Source of the DNA: Vibrio astriarenae
GTDB taxonomy: Bacteria > Pseudomonadota > Gammaproteobacteria > Enterobacterales > Vibrionaceae
NCBI RefSeq assembly: GCF_010587385.1
Contig: NZ_CP047475.1
Location: 2,046,001-2,110,000, forward strand
Direction: 5' to 3'
DNA length: 64,000 bases
In this document: positions 1 to 9,137 of the stretch, one piece after another
Numbering within the stretch: the stretch's first letter is position 1
How the letters are laid out: every line of letters begins with the position of its first letter
Position numbers and translations under genes: made by a program
The notes under the pieces: generated by a model
What the model was told of the DNA's origin: nothing
Databases searched by the model: none
What the model saw: the letters and a program-made list of their open reading frames with translations, nothing else

Positions 1-1859
1 TACTCTGCTTGTTCACTCTTCTTAAGCGGCAGCCCTTCACGAATGGCAGGCTCATCGATTTGAATAATATTGATGCCTGCTTGCTGCAGGTCAGAAACCT
101 CCTCTTTTAGAGCCAGTGCTAACTGCTGTGCAATCTGCTGTCGAGAAATATCTTCACGTGGGAACGTCCAGCAAAGAATCGTCACAGGCCCGGTCAGCAT
201 TCCCTTCATATGCTTGGAAGTTAATGATTGGGCAAATCGCGTCCACTCTACCGTCATTGCTCGCTCTCGCTCAATATCAGCGACAACGATCGCTGGCTTC
301 ACACAGCGAGAACCATAGCTTTGTACCCAACCAAACTGAGTGGTTTCAAAGCCAGACAGTAGCTCTGCGAAATACTCTACCATGTCATTACGCTCAGCCT
401 CACCATGCACTAGAACATCTAAATCTATCGCCTCTTGGCGACGTATCGCATCTTCAATATGTCCCTTTAATGCTTGGTTGTATTCTGTTTCTCCTAACTT
501 GCCCTGACGATAAGCACTACGCTGTAAACGAATATCGGCGGTTTGCGGGAATGAGCCTATCGTCGTGGTCGGCAGTAACGGTAATTTGAGGTATTCAGCT
601 TGAGCGGCAATACGCTCTGCAAACGGAGCAGCACGTTCGGATGACCCTGACACCAAAGCTTTTACTTTTTGCTGAATATGCGTTTTGTGGATTAAGTTTG
701 ATTGCGCTCGTGCTCGCAAAGGTTCGCTATACTCACGACATGCAGCAATCGCCGTCGTGCTTCCGGCAAGCGCTTGGCCCAATAGGCTCACTTCATCCAC
801 TTTTTGCTTAGCAAACGCAAACCAACTTTTGGTCTCGGCGGAAAGCTGAGTTTCCAGCTCAAGGTCAACTGGGCTATGAAGTAAAGAGCATGAGCTTGCC
901 ACCCACAAACGCTCCCCTAGCTGCTGTTGAACTGGGGTTAGAATGTCCAGCCATTGAGCAAGGTCGGCACGCCAAACATTTCGACCATTAATCGCACCGA
1001 CGGATAACACCCAGTCTGTAGGAAGCTTTTCGATGATCTCATCAAGGCAGTTTTGGTTTTGGCTAACATCAACATGCAAGCCATCCACTTCTAGCTGCGT
1101 AATTTCGTCAAGGTGATGGTTGATGGAATCAAAATACGTCGTTAGCAATACTTTGGTTTTTGAACCAAGCATCTGATAGGCGAGCTTAAATGCACTACGC
1201 CACTCTTTATCCAGCTCTAAAGCCAAGATAGGTTCATCAACTTGAATCCACTCAACACCAAGGTTTTCCAACTTCGTGAAGATCTGCTGATAAGCGGTGA
1301 TTAACCTTGGCAGTAGTGATAGTCGATCGAAACCTGTTTCGACCTCTTTACCGAGATATAAATAACTCAGCGGCCCCAATAGTACTGGCTTGACAGAATG
1401 CCCTGCTTCCATCGCCTGCTTGGTCTCCTCAAATAGCTGACTCCATTGAATAGAGAACTGTGTATCCGCTTTAAATTCTGGGACCAAGTAGTGATAGTTG
1501 GTGTTAAACCATTTGGTCATGTCTGATGCAGCTGCGCCACAACCGCAATCACTTTGAGATCGTCCACGCCCGACACGAAACAGAGTATCTAATGTGATGC
1601 GTTCACTCTGATGACGTTCAGGAACATTACCGAGCAAGAGGCTTGTCGTCAGTACATGGTCATACCAAGCAAAATCACCTGAGGTCACATAGCTTAAATT
1701 GGCATCAGCTTGAGTTTGCCAGTTAACCGCCCGAATGGTTGAGCCGGTATCTTTTAGCGCCTGTTGTGATATCTCACCACGCCAATATTTTTCCAATGCA
1801 AACTTGAGTTGACGTTTGTCACCAACACGAGGGAAACCAAGAATATGCGTCGTAGTCAT
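1..1859 (-). CDS. metE: Cobalamin-independent methionine synthase MetE (3' end cut by window)
   Basis: Transfers the methyl group of 5-methyltetrahydropteroyl-triglutamate to homocysteine to make methionine in the cytoplasm. The minus-strand frame is open from the ATG at 1859 to base 1, about 619 codons of a family that usually has about 755-760. The N-terminus [19 protein letters not shown] is typical. The linker motif [10 protein letters not shown] that starts the C-terminal barrel and the late motif [12 protein letters not shown] are both present. The zinc-binding His and Cys residues lie past the window edge and cannot be checked. It is divergent from metR, and the gap carries MetR boxes and a MetJ-like box. 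Identification is firm; the end is missing only because of the window. Confidence 0.97.
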   Translation of the reverse strand, partial: MTTTHILGFPRVGDKRQLKFALEKYWRGEISQQALKDTGSTIRAVNWQTQADANLSYVTSGDFAWYDHVLTTSLLLGNVPERHQSERITLDTLFRVGRGRSQSDCGCGAAASDMTKWFNTNYHYLVPEFKADTQFSIQWSQLFEETKQAMEAGHSVKPVLLGPLSYLYLGKEVETGFDRLSLLPRLITAYQQIFTKLENLGVEWIQVDEPILALELDKEWRSAFKLAYQMLGSKTKVLLTTYFDSINHHLDEITQLEVDGLHVDVSQNQNCLDEIIEKLPTDWVLSVGAINGRNVWRADLAQWLDILTPVQQQLGERLWVASSCSLLHSPVDLELETQLSAETKSWFAFAKQKVDEVSLLGQALAGSTTAIAACREYSEPLRARAQSNLIHKTHIQQKVKALVSGSSERAAPFAERIAAQAEYLKLPLLPTTTIGSFPQTADIRLQRSAYRQGKLGETEYNQALKGHIEDAIRRQEAIDLDVLVHGEAERNDMVEYFAELLSGFETTQFGWVQSYGSRCVKPAIVVADIERERAMTVEWTRFAQSLTSKHMKGMLTGPVTILCWTFPREDISRQQIAQQLALALKEEVSDLQQAGINIIQIDEPAIREGLPLKKSEQAE

Positions 1860-1896
1860 AAGTCCATTCCTTTAGATTATCGCGCCCAACCTTTTT

Positions 1897-1912
1897 AGGC
1901 GTCCAGATGGCT
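1897..1912. promoter_or_regulatory. Possible MetJ operator (two tandem met boxes) upstream of metE
   Basis: Two adjacent 8-mers, AGGCGTCC and AGATGGCT, each match the met box AGACGTCT at 6 of 8 positions. They lie 38 bases before the metE start, between the start codon and the MetR boxes. MetJ binds at least two tandem boxes, so the layout fits repression by S-adenosylmethionine. The match is imperfect and found by eye. Confidence 0.4.
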
Positions 1913-1965
1913 AAAGTATTAATTAGACTTTCCTTGTAGCCAAGCGACCTTCATTCAGCTTCAAC

Positions 1966-1997
1966 ATGAAAGAATTTCATTTATGAAATTCTTTCAT
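1966..1997. promoter_or_regulatory. Two MetR boxes forming one large palindrome between metE and metR
   Basis: TGAAAGAATTTCA (1967-1979) and TGAAATTCTTTCA (1984-1996) both fit the known MetR consensus TGAA-N5-TTCA, with A or T in the centre. The two 15-base blocks at 1966-1980 and 1983-1997 are exact reverse complements separated by TT, so the whole 32-bp element is a palindrome made of two smaller ones. Centres are 17 bp apart. It lies about 105 bases upstream of metE and 94 bases upstream of metR, so one element could serve both genes. Confidence 0.8.
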
Positions 1998-2090
1998 TAA
2001 TTCTATTTACATTGCTAATGAAAGTTTCTAAGGTGAAAACAGAGTCTTGGATAGGACAACGGACAATACTTAGGCAAAAGGACAGCCCAA

Positions 2091-3002
2091 ATGCTCGATT
2101 TAAAACACCTCAAAACACTGGCTACGCTACGAGATACGGGGTCATTAACCGCGACCGCAACGTCACTACATCTGACTCAGTCTGCTCTCTCCCATCAAAT
2201 TAAAGATCTTGAAGCTCGCCTAGGCAGTCAGCTGTTTTTGCGCAAGACCAAGCCGGTTAGATTTACTTCTGAAGGTGACATTTTGCTAAAACTTGCAGAC
2301 GAGGTGCTGCCAAGAATTGCCAAGGCAGAAAATGACCTAGCCAGCCTAAAAGAAGATGTGAATGGTCGTTTGCATATGGCGATCGAGTGCCACTCATGCT
2401 TCCAGTGGCTGATGCCCGCACTCAAAGAGTATCAAGTCACCTGGCCGAGTGTGACTTTGGATTTTTCATCCGGGTTTGGCTTCGAGCCACTTCCTGCTCT
2501 GATTAATGGTGAATTGGATCTCGTTGTCACCTCTGATGTAAATCCTCGCTCAGAAGTGCATTATGAACCGATGTTCGACTTTGAAATGCGCTTAATTACC
2601 GCGACGAATCACCCACTCGCCGATGTCGATGTGATCCAACCCGATCATTTAATCAATGAGACGATGATCAGCTACCCGGTGCAAAAGCAAAGACTCGATG
2701 TGGTAAAACACTTTCTTAGTCCCGCAGGCATCGAGCCCGCTAAATGGAAACAAGCAGACAATACACTGATGCTGGTACAGATGGTCTCAGCTGGACTAGG
2801 GGTGGCAGCGCTACCAAATTGGGCGATCAGTGAGTTTTCAAGACAAGGTTTAATTACAAGTAAGCCACTTGGAGAAGGCTTATGGCGAAGGCTGTTTGCC
2901 GCGACTCGGGCATCGGATAAAGACAAACGCTATCTTCAAGCGTTTTTTTCAACTGCGCGCCAACAATGTAAAAGCCACCTTGATGGTATCAAGATGGCTT
3001 AG
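2091..3002 (+). CDS. metR: LysR-family transcriptional regulator MetR
   Basis: Activates metE and other methionine genes with homocysteine as co-effector. The protein has 303 residues, the usual LysR length. An N-terminal helix-turn-helix spans about residues 1-60 (LKTLATLRDTGSLTATATSL and LTQSALSHQIKDLE) and a substrate-binding-like effector domain about residues 90-295. Motifs such as CHSCFQWLMPAL and SSGFGFEPLPAL are characteristic of MetR. It is divergent from metE across the MetR boxes, the arrangement known from enterobacteria, and probably controls its own expression from that region. Confidence 0.96.
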   Translation: MLDLKHLKTLATLRDTGSLTATATSLHLTQSALSHQIKDLEARLGSQLFLRKTKPVRFTSEGDILLKLADEVLPRIAKAENDLASLKEDVNGRLHMAIECHSCFQWLMPALKEYQVTWPSVTLDFSSGFGFEPLPALINGELDLVVTSDVNPRSEVHYEPMFDFEMRLITATNHPLADVDVIQPDHLINETMISYPVQKQRLDVVKHFLSPAGIEPAKWKQADNTLMLVQMVSAGLGVAALPNWAISEFSRQGLITSKPLGEGLWRRLFAATRASDKDKRYLQAFFSTARQQCKSHLDGIKMA

Positions 3003-3055
3003 TTAGCCCATTTGTTCACTCTCAACTAAGGTCAACTATCGTCAAATATAGCAAT

Positions 3056-3256
3056 CTAACGTGGGTAAGATTTGAATTGGTTCGTCAAAGGATCGTATTG
3101 GTAGCCAAGCACATCAAGCTTACCCACAACACCTTCAACATCCACTTCATACGTTGAAGCAAACTCCTCAAAGCTGTCGCACTCTAGACGTAGTTTTTCG
3201 TTAACAATACCCAGTAAAATCACGCTATCGAAATTTCTCACATTGGATAGGTCCAT
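3056..3256 (-). CDS. DUF4250 domain-containing small protein
   Basis: A 66-residue soluble protein that fits the DUF4250 family in both length and pattern: MDLSNVRNFDSVILLGIVN at the start, then a helix containing KLRLECDSFEEFAS and a C-terminal part with GYQYDPLTNQFKSY. The family has no assigned function. The start is supported by a strong AAGGAG ribosome binding site 6 bases before the ATG at 3256. It stands alone between metR (convergent) and a membrane protein gene on the same strand 110 bases upstream. Confidence 0.8.
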   Translation of the reverse strand: MDLSNVRNFDSVILLGIVNEKLRLECDSFEEFASTYEVDVEGVVGKLDVLGYQYDPLTNQFKSYPR

Positions 3257-3366
3257 ACGACACTCCTTGTATTCACACCATTGATGTAAGCATAGATGGT
3301 ATTCATATAGACCGCAGCGCGATGAATCAAATATTGTCGTTTCTGTGTTCGTTATCTCACTCCAAC

Positions 3367-4074
3367 CTAAGCCGCAGTCACTAACGAGTTTAGGGATAAA
3401 AACACTTGGCTTGCGCCCAACAAGAGAATTAAAGCAAACAGAATAACAAACTTGTTCGGGTCAGTTTGTCGGATCAAGTGCCAGCACCAAGCAACGATAC
3501 CGACAATCAACATCACCACTGAACTTAGAATAGGCATTAGTAGATGTGGGTGAGCGTCGAGGTCCAGAGAATAGCTTAGCCACAACACACTGAGCGCAAA
3601 CACCATTGCGGAAACGACACCACAGAAAGGCAGCAAACGATGAAATGCTTGCAATCGTGTACGGGCAGTCACCAACAGCACATGTGCAAGAGCGCCACCA
3701 AGTAAAACAAGCCAAGTGATCATACCCAGGGTGATCGCAGATTGAGGTGCTTGGAATGCGAGCATCAAGGTAAAGGTCGCCGCCAAGCCACCGCCGAGAT
3801 AAAGTAGCCACAACGGGCCTTGCTCACGGGTCTTCTTGGTTTGTACTTGGGTGTAGAAATAGAAAATCGCGAACACCACCATAAAGGCTTCCACTCGCAG
3901 AGAGCATACCGCTAGCCACAAAATCGCTAAAACGGGCAAAACTCGATGAATACGTCCACGTTGTCCAGGACAAATCTCACCTTTGACTAAAATAAGAGTA
4001 AGGATCAGTTGAGCACCCAGCAGCATCGGCGGAAAGGTCATTAATAAGGTTGCAATCATGGCTTTGTTAGTCAC
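3367..4074 (-). CDS. Multi-pass inner membrane protein of unknown function
   Basis: A 235-residue protein made almost entirely of hydrophobic segments, about seven predicted transmembrane helices (roughly residues 5-28, 44-75, 91-107, 116-135, 149-168, 178-199 and 212-230). Short basic loops include GQRGRIHR and QTKKTREQG. I do not recognise a named family. The frame starts with GTG at 4074; an in-frame ATG at 4059 is an alternative and neither has a clear Shine-Dalgarno sequence. It is divergent from ygiQ. No catalytic motif is visible, so no function is proposed. Confidence 0.65.
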   Translation of the reverse strand: MTNKAMIATLLMTFPPMLLGAQLILTLILVKGEICPGQRGRIHRVLPVLAILWLAVCSLRVEAFMVVFAIFYFYTQVQTKKTREQGPLWLLYLGGGLAATFTLMLAFQAPQSAITLGMITWLVLLGGALAHVLLVTARTRLQAFHRLLPFCGVVSAMVFALSVLWLSYSLDLDAHPHLLMPILSSVVMLIVGIVAWCWHLIRQTDPNKFVILFALILLLGASQVFLSLNSLVTAA

Positions 4075-4243
4075 TTAACAGGTCAAATTGATGAAGCGAG
4101 AGTGTAACCAAAACAAGAGATGGGAGCAATTTGCTCAAAGGGTTTTAACCACGACTGAACGCCGAAAAAAACCACACGAAACGCAGGGTGCAACTTACCG
4201 AGCAGAAGTATATAATTCGCGCTCCTGAAAATGAGAGTCAACT

Positions 4244-6571
4244 ATGTTAAGTAACATCACACCAATTCACGAACACAAAAAGTACTGGGCAGAATGCTTT
4301 GGTACTGCGCCATTCTTGCCAACCAGCAGAAAAGAGATGGACGCACTCGGCTGGGATAGCTGTGACATTATCATCGTCACAGGTGATGCTTACGTTGACC
4401 ATCCTAGCTTTGGTATGGCCATCATTGGTCGTCTACTGGAAGCACAGGGCTTTCGTGTGGGTATTATAGCCCAACCGAAATGGAGCGATAAAACTGACTT
4501 CATGAAGCTCGGTAAACCAAATCTGTTCTTTGGTATTACTGCGGGTAACATGGATTCGATGATCAACCGCTACACCGCGGATCGCAAACTGCGTCATGAC
4601 GATGCTTATACCCCAAATAACGAAGGGGGTAAACGCCCTGACCGCGCCACCTTGGTTTATTCACAGCGCTGTCGTGAAGCCTACAAAGAAGCTCCGATTG
4701 TTCTTGGTGGTATTGAAGCGAGTCTTCGTCGTCTCGCGCATTATGACTACTGGTCTGACAAAGTTCGTCGCTCAGTGCTGTTCGATGCAAAAGCTGATAT
4801 TCTTCTTTTCGGTAACGCAGAGCGTGCCCTGATCGAAGTGGCGCATCGTCTTGGGGATGGTGAAGACATTGCACAATTGACCAATATTCGTGGTACGGCG
4901 GTGAATCTGGCGCAAGAGCCAGAGCAGTTTAATATCATCGACTCCTCACGCATCGAGAAACCACGCAAAGAGGCGTTTGTACCGCAAAACCCATACGCTG
5001 TGGAAACTCAGTGCGAAACTAAGCCAGAAATTGAAAAAGAAGAGGCTGCCAAGCCAATCACGATCCGCCCTTCTCGCCATGACGCTGAAACGACGGCAGT
5101 ACGTTTGCCACCTTTCGAGAAGCTCAATAACGATCGCATTCTGTATGCACATGCTGCACGCATCATGCACTTAGAGACCAACCCGTACTCCGGTCGTGCT
5201 CTCATTCAGCGCCACGGTAACCGTGAACTTTGGGTAAACCAACCACCTATCCCTCTCTCAACTGAAGAGATGGACTATGTCTTTGGTCTGCCGTTCGCCC
5301 GTGTGCCACACCCAATGTATGGCAATGCAAAAATCCCTGCGTATGACATGATCAAGACATCAGTGAACATCATGCGCGGCTGTTTCGGTGGTTGCTCATT
5401 CTGCTCAATTACCGAGCATGAAGGTCGAATCATCCAGAACCGCTCTCAAGAATCGATCCTTAATGAGCTTGAAGACATTCGTGATAAGGTTCCGGGCTTC
5501 ACTGGGACTATCTCGGATCTTGGTGGCCCTACCGCAAACATGTATCGCTTGGGCTGTAGTGACCCTAAAGCAGAAGCAAACTGCCGCCGTCCATCATGTG
5601 TGTTCCCAGGTATCTGTAACAAGCTCAATACCGATCACAAACACACTATCGACCTCTACCGCGCTGCACGAAAAGTGAAAGGCGTGAAGAAAGTCATGAT
5701 CGCTTCAGGTGTTCGTTACGACCTTGCTATTGAATCGCCAGAGTATGTCAAAGAGTTGGTGACACACCACGTTGGTGGTTATCTAAAGATCGCACCAGAG
5801 CATACCGAAAAAGGCCCACTCGACTTAATGATGAAGCCGGGTATGGGTACCTATGATCGCTTCAAAGAGATGTTTGAAAAATACAGCCAAGAAGCGGGTA
5901 AGAAGCAGTACTTGATCCCGTACTTTATCTCAGCCCACCCAGGTACTGAAGATGAAGACATGCTCAACCTTGCGCTTTGGCTTAAACACAACAATTTTGA
6001 GTGTGACCAAGTGCAGAACTTCTACCCATCTCCGATGTGTAATGCTACGGCAATGTATTATTCAGAAACCAACCCGCTCAAGCGAGTGAAGTACAAGAAA
6101 CGTGAAGACGTACCTGTGGCGAAAGGTGAACGTCAACGTCGCCTGCATAAAGCGCTACTGCGTTATCACGATCCTGACAACTGGCCACTGATTCGCGAAG
6201 CGTTAGTCAATATGGGTAAAAAACACCTTATCGGTGACAAGTCAAGTTGCCTAGTACCCGCAGAAGACCTAGATACGCAAACGCCTGCCCAACGCCGCCG
6301 TTCGGGTCGTCATGGTGCAAACCGTTTTGCTACCAAGCACACTAAGAATCAGCCTGGCTTTGGCAATAATGGTGGTGAGCGCCGTTCTGACAATAAGCCA
6401 AAAGGAAAAAGCGGAGCAAAGGGTAGCGCTAATCGCCCAGGCCAGAGTAAAGGTCCTCAGGGCAAAGGCGGACAAGCTCAGTCGAATTCTAAAGGTCAGC
6501 AGCGTCGCAGCCAAGCTGGCCAACCGAACGGCAATAGGGGTAATACCCAGCGCCACGGTAAGCGCAAATAG
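4244..6571 (+). CDS. ygiQ: YgiQ family radical SAM protein
   Basis: A 775-residue protein of the YgiQ family. These are radical S-adenosylmethionine enzymes of unknown reaction. The N-terminal part (about 1-300) carries the family start [20 protein letters not shown]. The radical SAM core begins around residue 375 with a CxxxCxxC cluster motif (Cys380, Cys384, Cys387, in GCFGGCSFC), followed by ITEHEGR. The last 70-80 residues are a low-complexity tail rich in Gly, Lys, Arg, Gln and Ser, probably disordered and perhaps RNA-binding. It is a single-gene unit closed by a terminator. The family call is secure, the function is not known. Confidence 0.95.
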   Translation: MLSNITPIHEHKKYWAECFGTAPFLPTSRKEMDALGWDSCDIIIVTGDAYVDHPSFGMAIIGRLLEAQGFRVGIIAQPKWSDKTDFMKLGKPNLFFGITAGNMDSMINRYTADRKLRHDDAYTPNNEGGKRPDRATLVYSQRCREAYKEAPIVLGGIEASLRRLAHYDYWSDKVRRSVLFDAKADILLFGNAERALIEVAHRLGDGEDIAQLTNIRGTAVNLAQEPEQFNIIDSSRIEKPRKEAFVPQNPYAVETQCETKPEIEKEEAAKPITIRPSRHDAETTAVRLPPFEKLNNDRILYAHAARIMHLETNPYSGRALIQRHGNRELWVNQPPIPLSTEEMDYVFGLPFARVPHPMYGNAKIPAYDMIKTSVNIMRGCFGGCSFCSITEHEGRIIQNRSQESILNELEDIRDKVPGFTGTISDLGGPTANMYRLGCSDPKAEANCRRPSCVFPGICNKLNTDHKHTIDLYRAARKVKGVKKVMIASGVRYDLAIESPEYVKELVTHHVGGYLKIAPEHTEKGPLDLMMKPGMGTYDRFKEMFEKYSQEAGKKQYLIPYFISAHPGTEDEDMLNLALWLKHNNFECDQVQNFYPSPMCNATAMYYSETNPLKRVKYKKREDVPVAKGERQRRLHKALLRYHDPDNWPLIREALVNMGKKHLIGDKSSCLVPAEDLDTQTPAQRRRSGRHGANRFATKHTKNQPGFGNNGGERRSDNKPKGKSGAKGSANRPGQSKGPQGKGGQAQSNSKGQQRRSQAGQPNGNRGNTQRHGKRK

Positions 6572-6592
6572 CCACCTCACAAATCCCCATCA

Positions 6593-6619
6593 AACGCGAG
6601 CCTATGCTCGCGTTTTTTT
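6593..6619 (+). terminator. Rho-independent terminator of ygiQ
   Basis: Arms AACGCGAG (6593-6600) and CTCGCGTT (6607-6614) with a 6-base loop and a T run, 22 bases after the ygiQ stop. Confidence 0.85.
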
Positions 6620-6685
6620 ATGCCTGCCAGATATTTAGTTACAAATGATCCTATAGTTTATTGTTAACAACACCATACAATTCCG

Positions 6686-6715
6686 TTATATTTAGAGTTA
6701 ATGCTCTAAATATAA
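6686..6715. promoter_or_regulatory. Perfect 30-bp AT-rich inverted repeat upstream of the exporter operon
   Basis: TTATATTTAGAG (6686-6697) and CTCTAAATATAA (6704-6715) are exact reverse complements around the 6-base centre TTAATG. It lies 32 bases before the proposed start of the TolC-family gene, where a promoter or the 5' leader is expected. No T run follows, so it is not a standard terminator. It reads best as an operator for a dimeric repressor, although a leader hairpin is possible. No regulator gene is adjacent. Confidence 0.6.
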
Positions 6716-6747
6716 TTGAAACGATAGTTAAGTTAATGGTACTCAGG

Positions 6748-8142
6748 ATGAATGTGCGATTTAAACGTTTAGCTTTGCTATGCAGTGCTTCGCTGCTGAG
6801 CTTTAATACTTACTCTGGTGCGATCTCATTTGATCAAGCTTGGCAGGTACTCCAGTTAAACAATCACTCGTTGGAAGCTGGAAGGGCGAATGTGGACGCC
6901 TATCAACATTTGGAGTCCGCTAAAGGAAATTTGAATCTGCCGCAGGTATCTATTGGCGCAAATTACACACGTTTAGATAACGACGTGATAGTGACTGGTA
7001 AACAACTGGCTGATGCGACGACCGGCTTACCGACTTTACCCTCTCTGCCCGGCCTAAGTTCATTGCTTGGTGGTATCGAAACAAGCATCACCGAAAAAGA
7101 TATCTTCACTTCCTCTATCCGTGCTGTGTGGCCTATCTTCACCGGCGGGCGAATTACTGCTGCACAAACTGCTGCACAGGGTGAAACAGAAGTCGCGAAA
7201 AGCCAATTTAATATGGAAGTTCAAGCTCGCTATGAAGATTTGAGCAAATACTATTTCTCAGTGGTGCTCGCTCAAGAGGTCTATGAAACACGCCAAGCGG
7301 TTGAGAAAGGTTTGGCACAACACCAAGCATTTGCAATTAAACTCGAAGAGCAAGGACAGATTGCACGCGTAGAACGACTTCAGGCCGATGCCTCTTTAGA
7401 CAAAGCCAAAGTAGAAACGCGTAAAGCACTAAGCCAGCTGACCATCGCGCAATCCGCACTGAGCAAAATCCTCGCCCAAGACACCTCAGTTCAACCAACA
7501 GAGTCACTGTTTATCAATATAAACCTGCCTCCGATGCAGGTCTATATCGACCAGACTCTCGCCACCTACCCAGGCCTCGATCTGTTGGCAGCCAAAGAGA
7601 AACAAGCGACGAGCCTGATCAAAGCAGAAAAAGGGAAATACTACCCTGAAGTGTACCTCTACGGTGATTATAGCCTCTATGAAGAGGATACCCTTGCCAG
7701 TCAACTCAAACCAGATTGGATGGTTGGTGTGGGCGTAAGCGTTCCGCTTATCGAGTCCACCGGTCGTTCAGACAATATCAAAGCCGCAAACTCTATGGTT
7801 CAGCGAGTACAGGCGCTTAAGTCTCAAGCAAGAGAAGACTTGAGTATTTTGGTACAAAAGACTTACCTAGAGGCACAGCAAGCCATCGATGAAGTTCTGG
7901 GGCTTGAGTCGAGTATTGAACTGGCGCAGGAGAATCTTCGTCTGCGCGAAAAAGCCTTTAAGCAGGGTCTATCTAGCTCACTTGATGTGGTGGACGCCCA
8001 ACTTTATCTCGCCAGTATTCAAACGCAGCAGTCAGTTGCGCGTTATCAATACCTTGTCTCTTTAAATCGCCTACTCGCCGTGAGCAGTCAGATGGACACC
8101 TTCAACCAATATCAAACCAGCGCATACGTCAGTGCGAACTAG
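6748..8142 (+). CDS. TolC family outer membrane efflux protein
   Basis: Outer membrane channel of a tripartite exporter. From the ATG at 6748 the protein has 464 residues: a signal peptide (MNVRFKRLALLCSASLLSF, cut probably after YSGA), then two OEP repeats with long coiled-coil helices (about 30-240 and 250-450) including motifs such as FTGGRITAAQTAAQGE and LEEQGQIARVERLQADASLDK. The frame runs further upstream to a TTG at 6661, but the signal peptide supports 6748; an in-frame ATG at 6736 is also possible. It is the first gene of an operon with a HlyD-type adaptor (8 bases downstream) and two ABC-2 permeases. Substrate unknown. Confidence 0.9.
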   Translation: MNVRFKRLALLCSASLLSFNTYSGAISFDQAWQVLQLNNHSLEAGRANVDAYQHLESAKGNLNLPQVSIGANYTRLDNDVIVTGKQLADATTGLPTLPSLPGLSSLLGGIETSITEKDIFTSSIRAVWPIFTGGRITAAQTAAQGETEVAKSQFNMEVQARYEDLSKYYFSVVLAQEVYETRQAVEKGLAQHQAFAIKLEEQGQIARVERLQADASLDKAKVETRKALSQLTIAQSALSKILAQDTSVQPTESLFININLPPMQVYIDQTLATYPGLDLLAAKEKQATSLIKAEKGKYYPEVYLYGDYSLYEEDTLASQLKPDWMVGVGVSVPLIESTGRSDNIKAANSMVQRVQALKSQAREDLSILVQKTYLEAQQAIDEVLGLESSIELAQENLRLREKAFKQGLSSSLDVVDAQLYLASIQTQQSVARYQYLVSLNRLLAVSSQMDTFNQYQTSAYVSAN

Positions 8143-8150
8143 GAGCTTTC

Positions 8151-9125
8151 ATGAAATCGATTAAATCTCTTCCTCTTGCCTTGGTGGCCATCGCGCTGAT
8201 CGGTTGGGTTGGCTACAGTTTTTATCTCGCGTATCAACCACAGCCTGTTCGTATTCAAGGCATGATAGAAGCACAGCAATACAGCATCTCATCAAAAGTT
8301 CCGGGACGCATTGATGAAGTACTAGTGCGTAAAGGCGATCAAATAGCAAAAGGTCAATTGATCTTTACCCTTCATAGCCCCGAAATAGAAGCTAAACTCG
8401 AGCAAGCCAGAGCAGGCGAAAAAGCCGCGGGGGCACTGGCGCAAGAGGCGGAAATCGGTGCTCGCAGTCAGCAAATTCAAGCCGCTAAAGATCAATGGCT
8501 CAAAGCGAAAGCGGCGGCCGATTTAATGGAAAAAACCTATCAGCGTGTGAACAACTTGTACTCTGATGGTGTCGTCGCTGAACAAAAGCGCGATGAAGCC
8601 CGCACTCAATGGCAAGCCGCTAAGTACACTGAAAGTGCCGCGTTCCAAATGTATCAAATGGCGCAAGAAGGGGTTCGTGAAGAGACGAAAGTAGCCGCGG
8701 CTGAAAAAGCTCGTATGGCCGCTGGCGCGGTGGCAGAGGTCGAGGCTTTCGCTGCAGACACGCAAATAGAGAGTTGGTTTGAAGGGGAAGTCTCTCAAGT
8801 TCTACTGCAAACCGGCGAGCTCGCACCACAAGGCTTTCCTGTTGTGACTATCATCGACACCAAAGATGCTTGGGCTATTCTCAATGTGCGCGAAGACTAT
8901 CTGAAGCACTTCAACAAAGGTGATATCTTTGAAGCCTATCTACCCGCGCTCGATCGTACAGAAAAGTTCACCGTTGCTCATATCTCAGTGATGGGTGATT
9001 TTGCCACTTGGCGTTCAACCGATGCCTCGCAGGGCTTTGATCTGCGTACGTTCGAAATCGAAGCAAGGCCCGTCACTCAGACGGAAGATTTGCGCGTTGG
9101 AATGAGTCTGGTTGTTGAACTATAG
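8151..9125 (+). CDS. HlyD family periplasmic adaptor protein
   Basis: Membrane fusion protein linking the inner membrane permeases to the TolC-like channel. 324 residues: an N-terminal membrane anchor (about 7-28), the first half of a biotinyl-lipoyl domain (ISSKVPGRIDEVLVRKGDQI, about 47-66), an Ala/Glu/Lys-rich coiled-coil hairpin (about 78-200), the second lipoyl half (about 208-235) and a beta-barrel domain. It resembles the YhiI/YbhG group of adaptors that work with ABC-2 permeases. The gene starts 8 bases after the TolC-like gene, with GGAG upstream of the ATG, and is followed 12 bases later by the first permease. Confidence 0.92.
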   Translation: MKSIKSLPLALVAIALIGWVGYSFYLAYQPQPVRIQGMIEAQQYSISSKVPGRIDEVLVRKGDQIAKGQLIFTLHSPEIEAKLEQARAGEKAAGALAQEAEIGARSQQIQAAKDQWLKAKAAADLMEKTYQRVNNLYSDGVVAEQKRDEARTQWQAAKYTESAAFQMYQMAQEGVREETKVAAAEKARMAAGAVAEVEAFAADTQIESWFEGEVSQVLLQTGELAPQGFPVVTIIDTKDAWAILNVREDYLKHFNKGDIFEAYLPALDRTEKFTVAHISVMGDFATWRSTDASQGFDLRTFEIEARPVTQTEDLRVGMSLVVEL

Positions 9126-9137
9126 CGGAGCGATGGC

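Noticed and set aside
70..589. Open frames on the plus strand inside metE
   Set aside because: They are antisense to the clear metE reading frame, which runs to the window edge; no ribosome binding site or family match.
2971..3000. Hairpin at the end of metR (AGCCACCTTGA with TCAAGATGGCT) as terminator
   Set aside because: It lies inside the coding region, has a mismatch, and no T run follows.
6661..6747. N-terminal extension of the TolC-family gene to a TTG at 6661
   Set aside because: It would put the palindrome at 6686-6715 in the coding region and bury the signal peptide.
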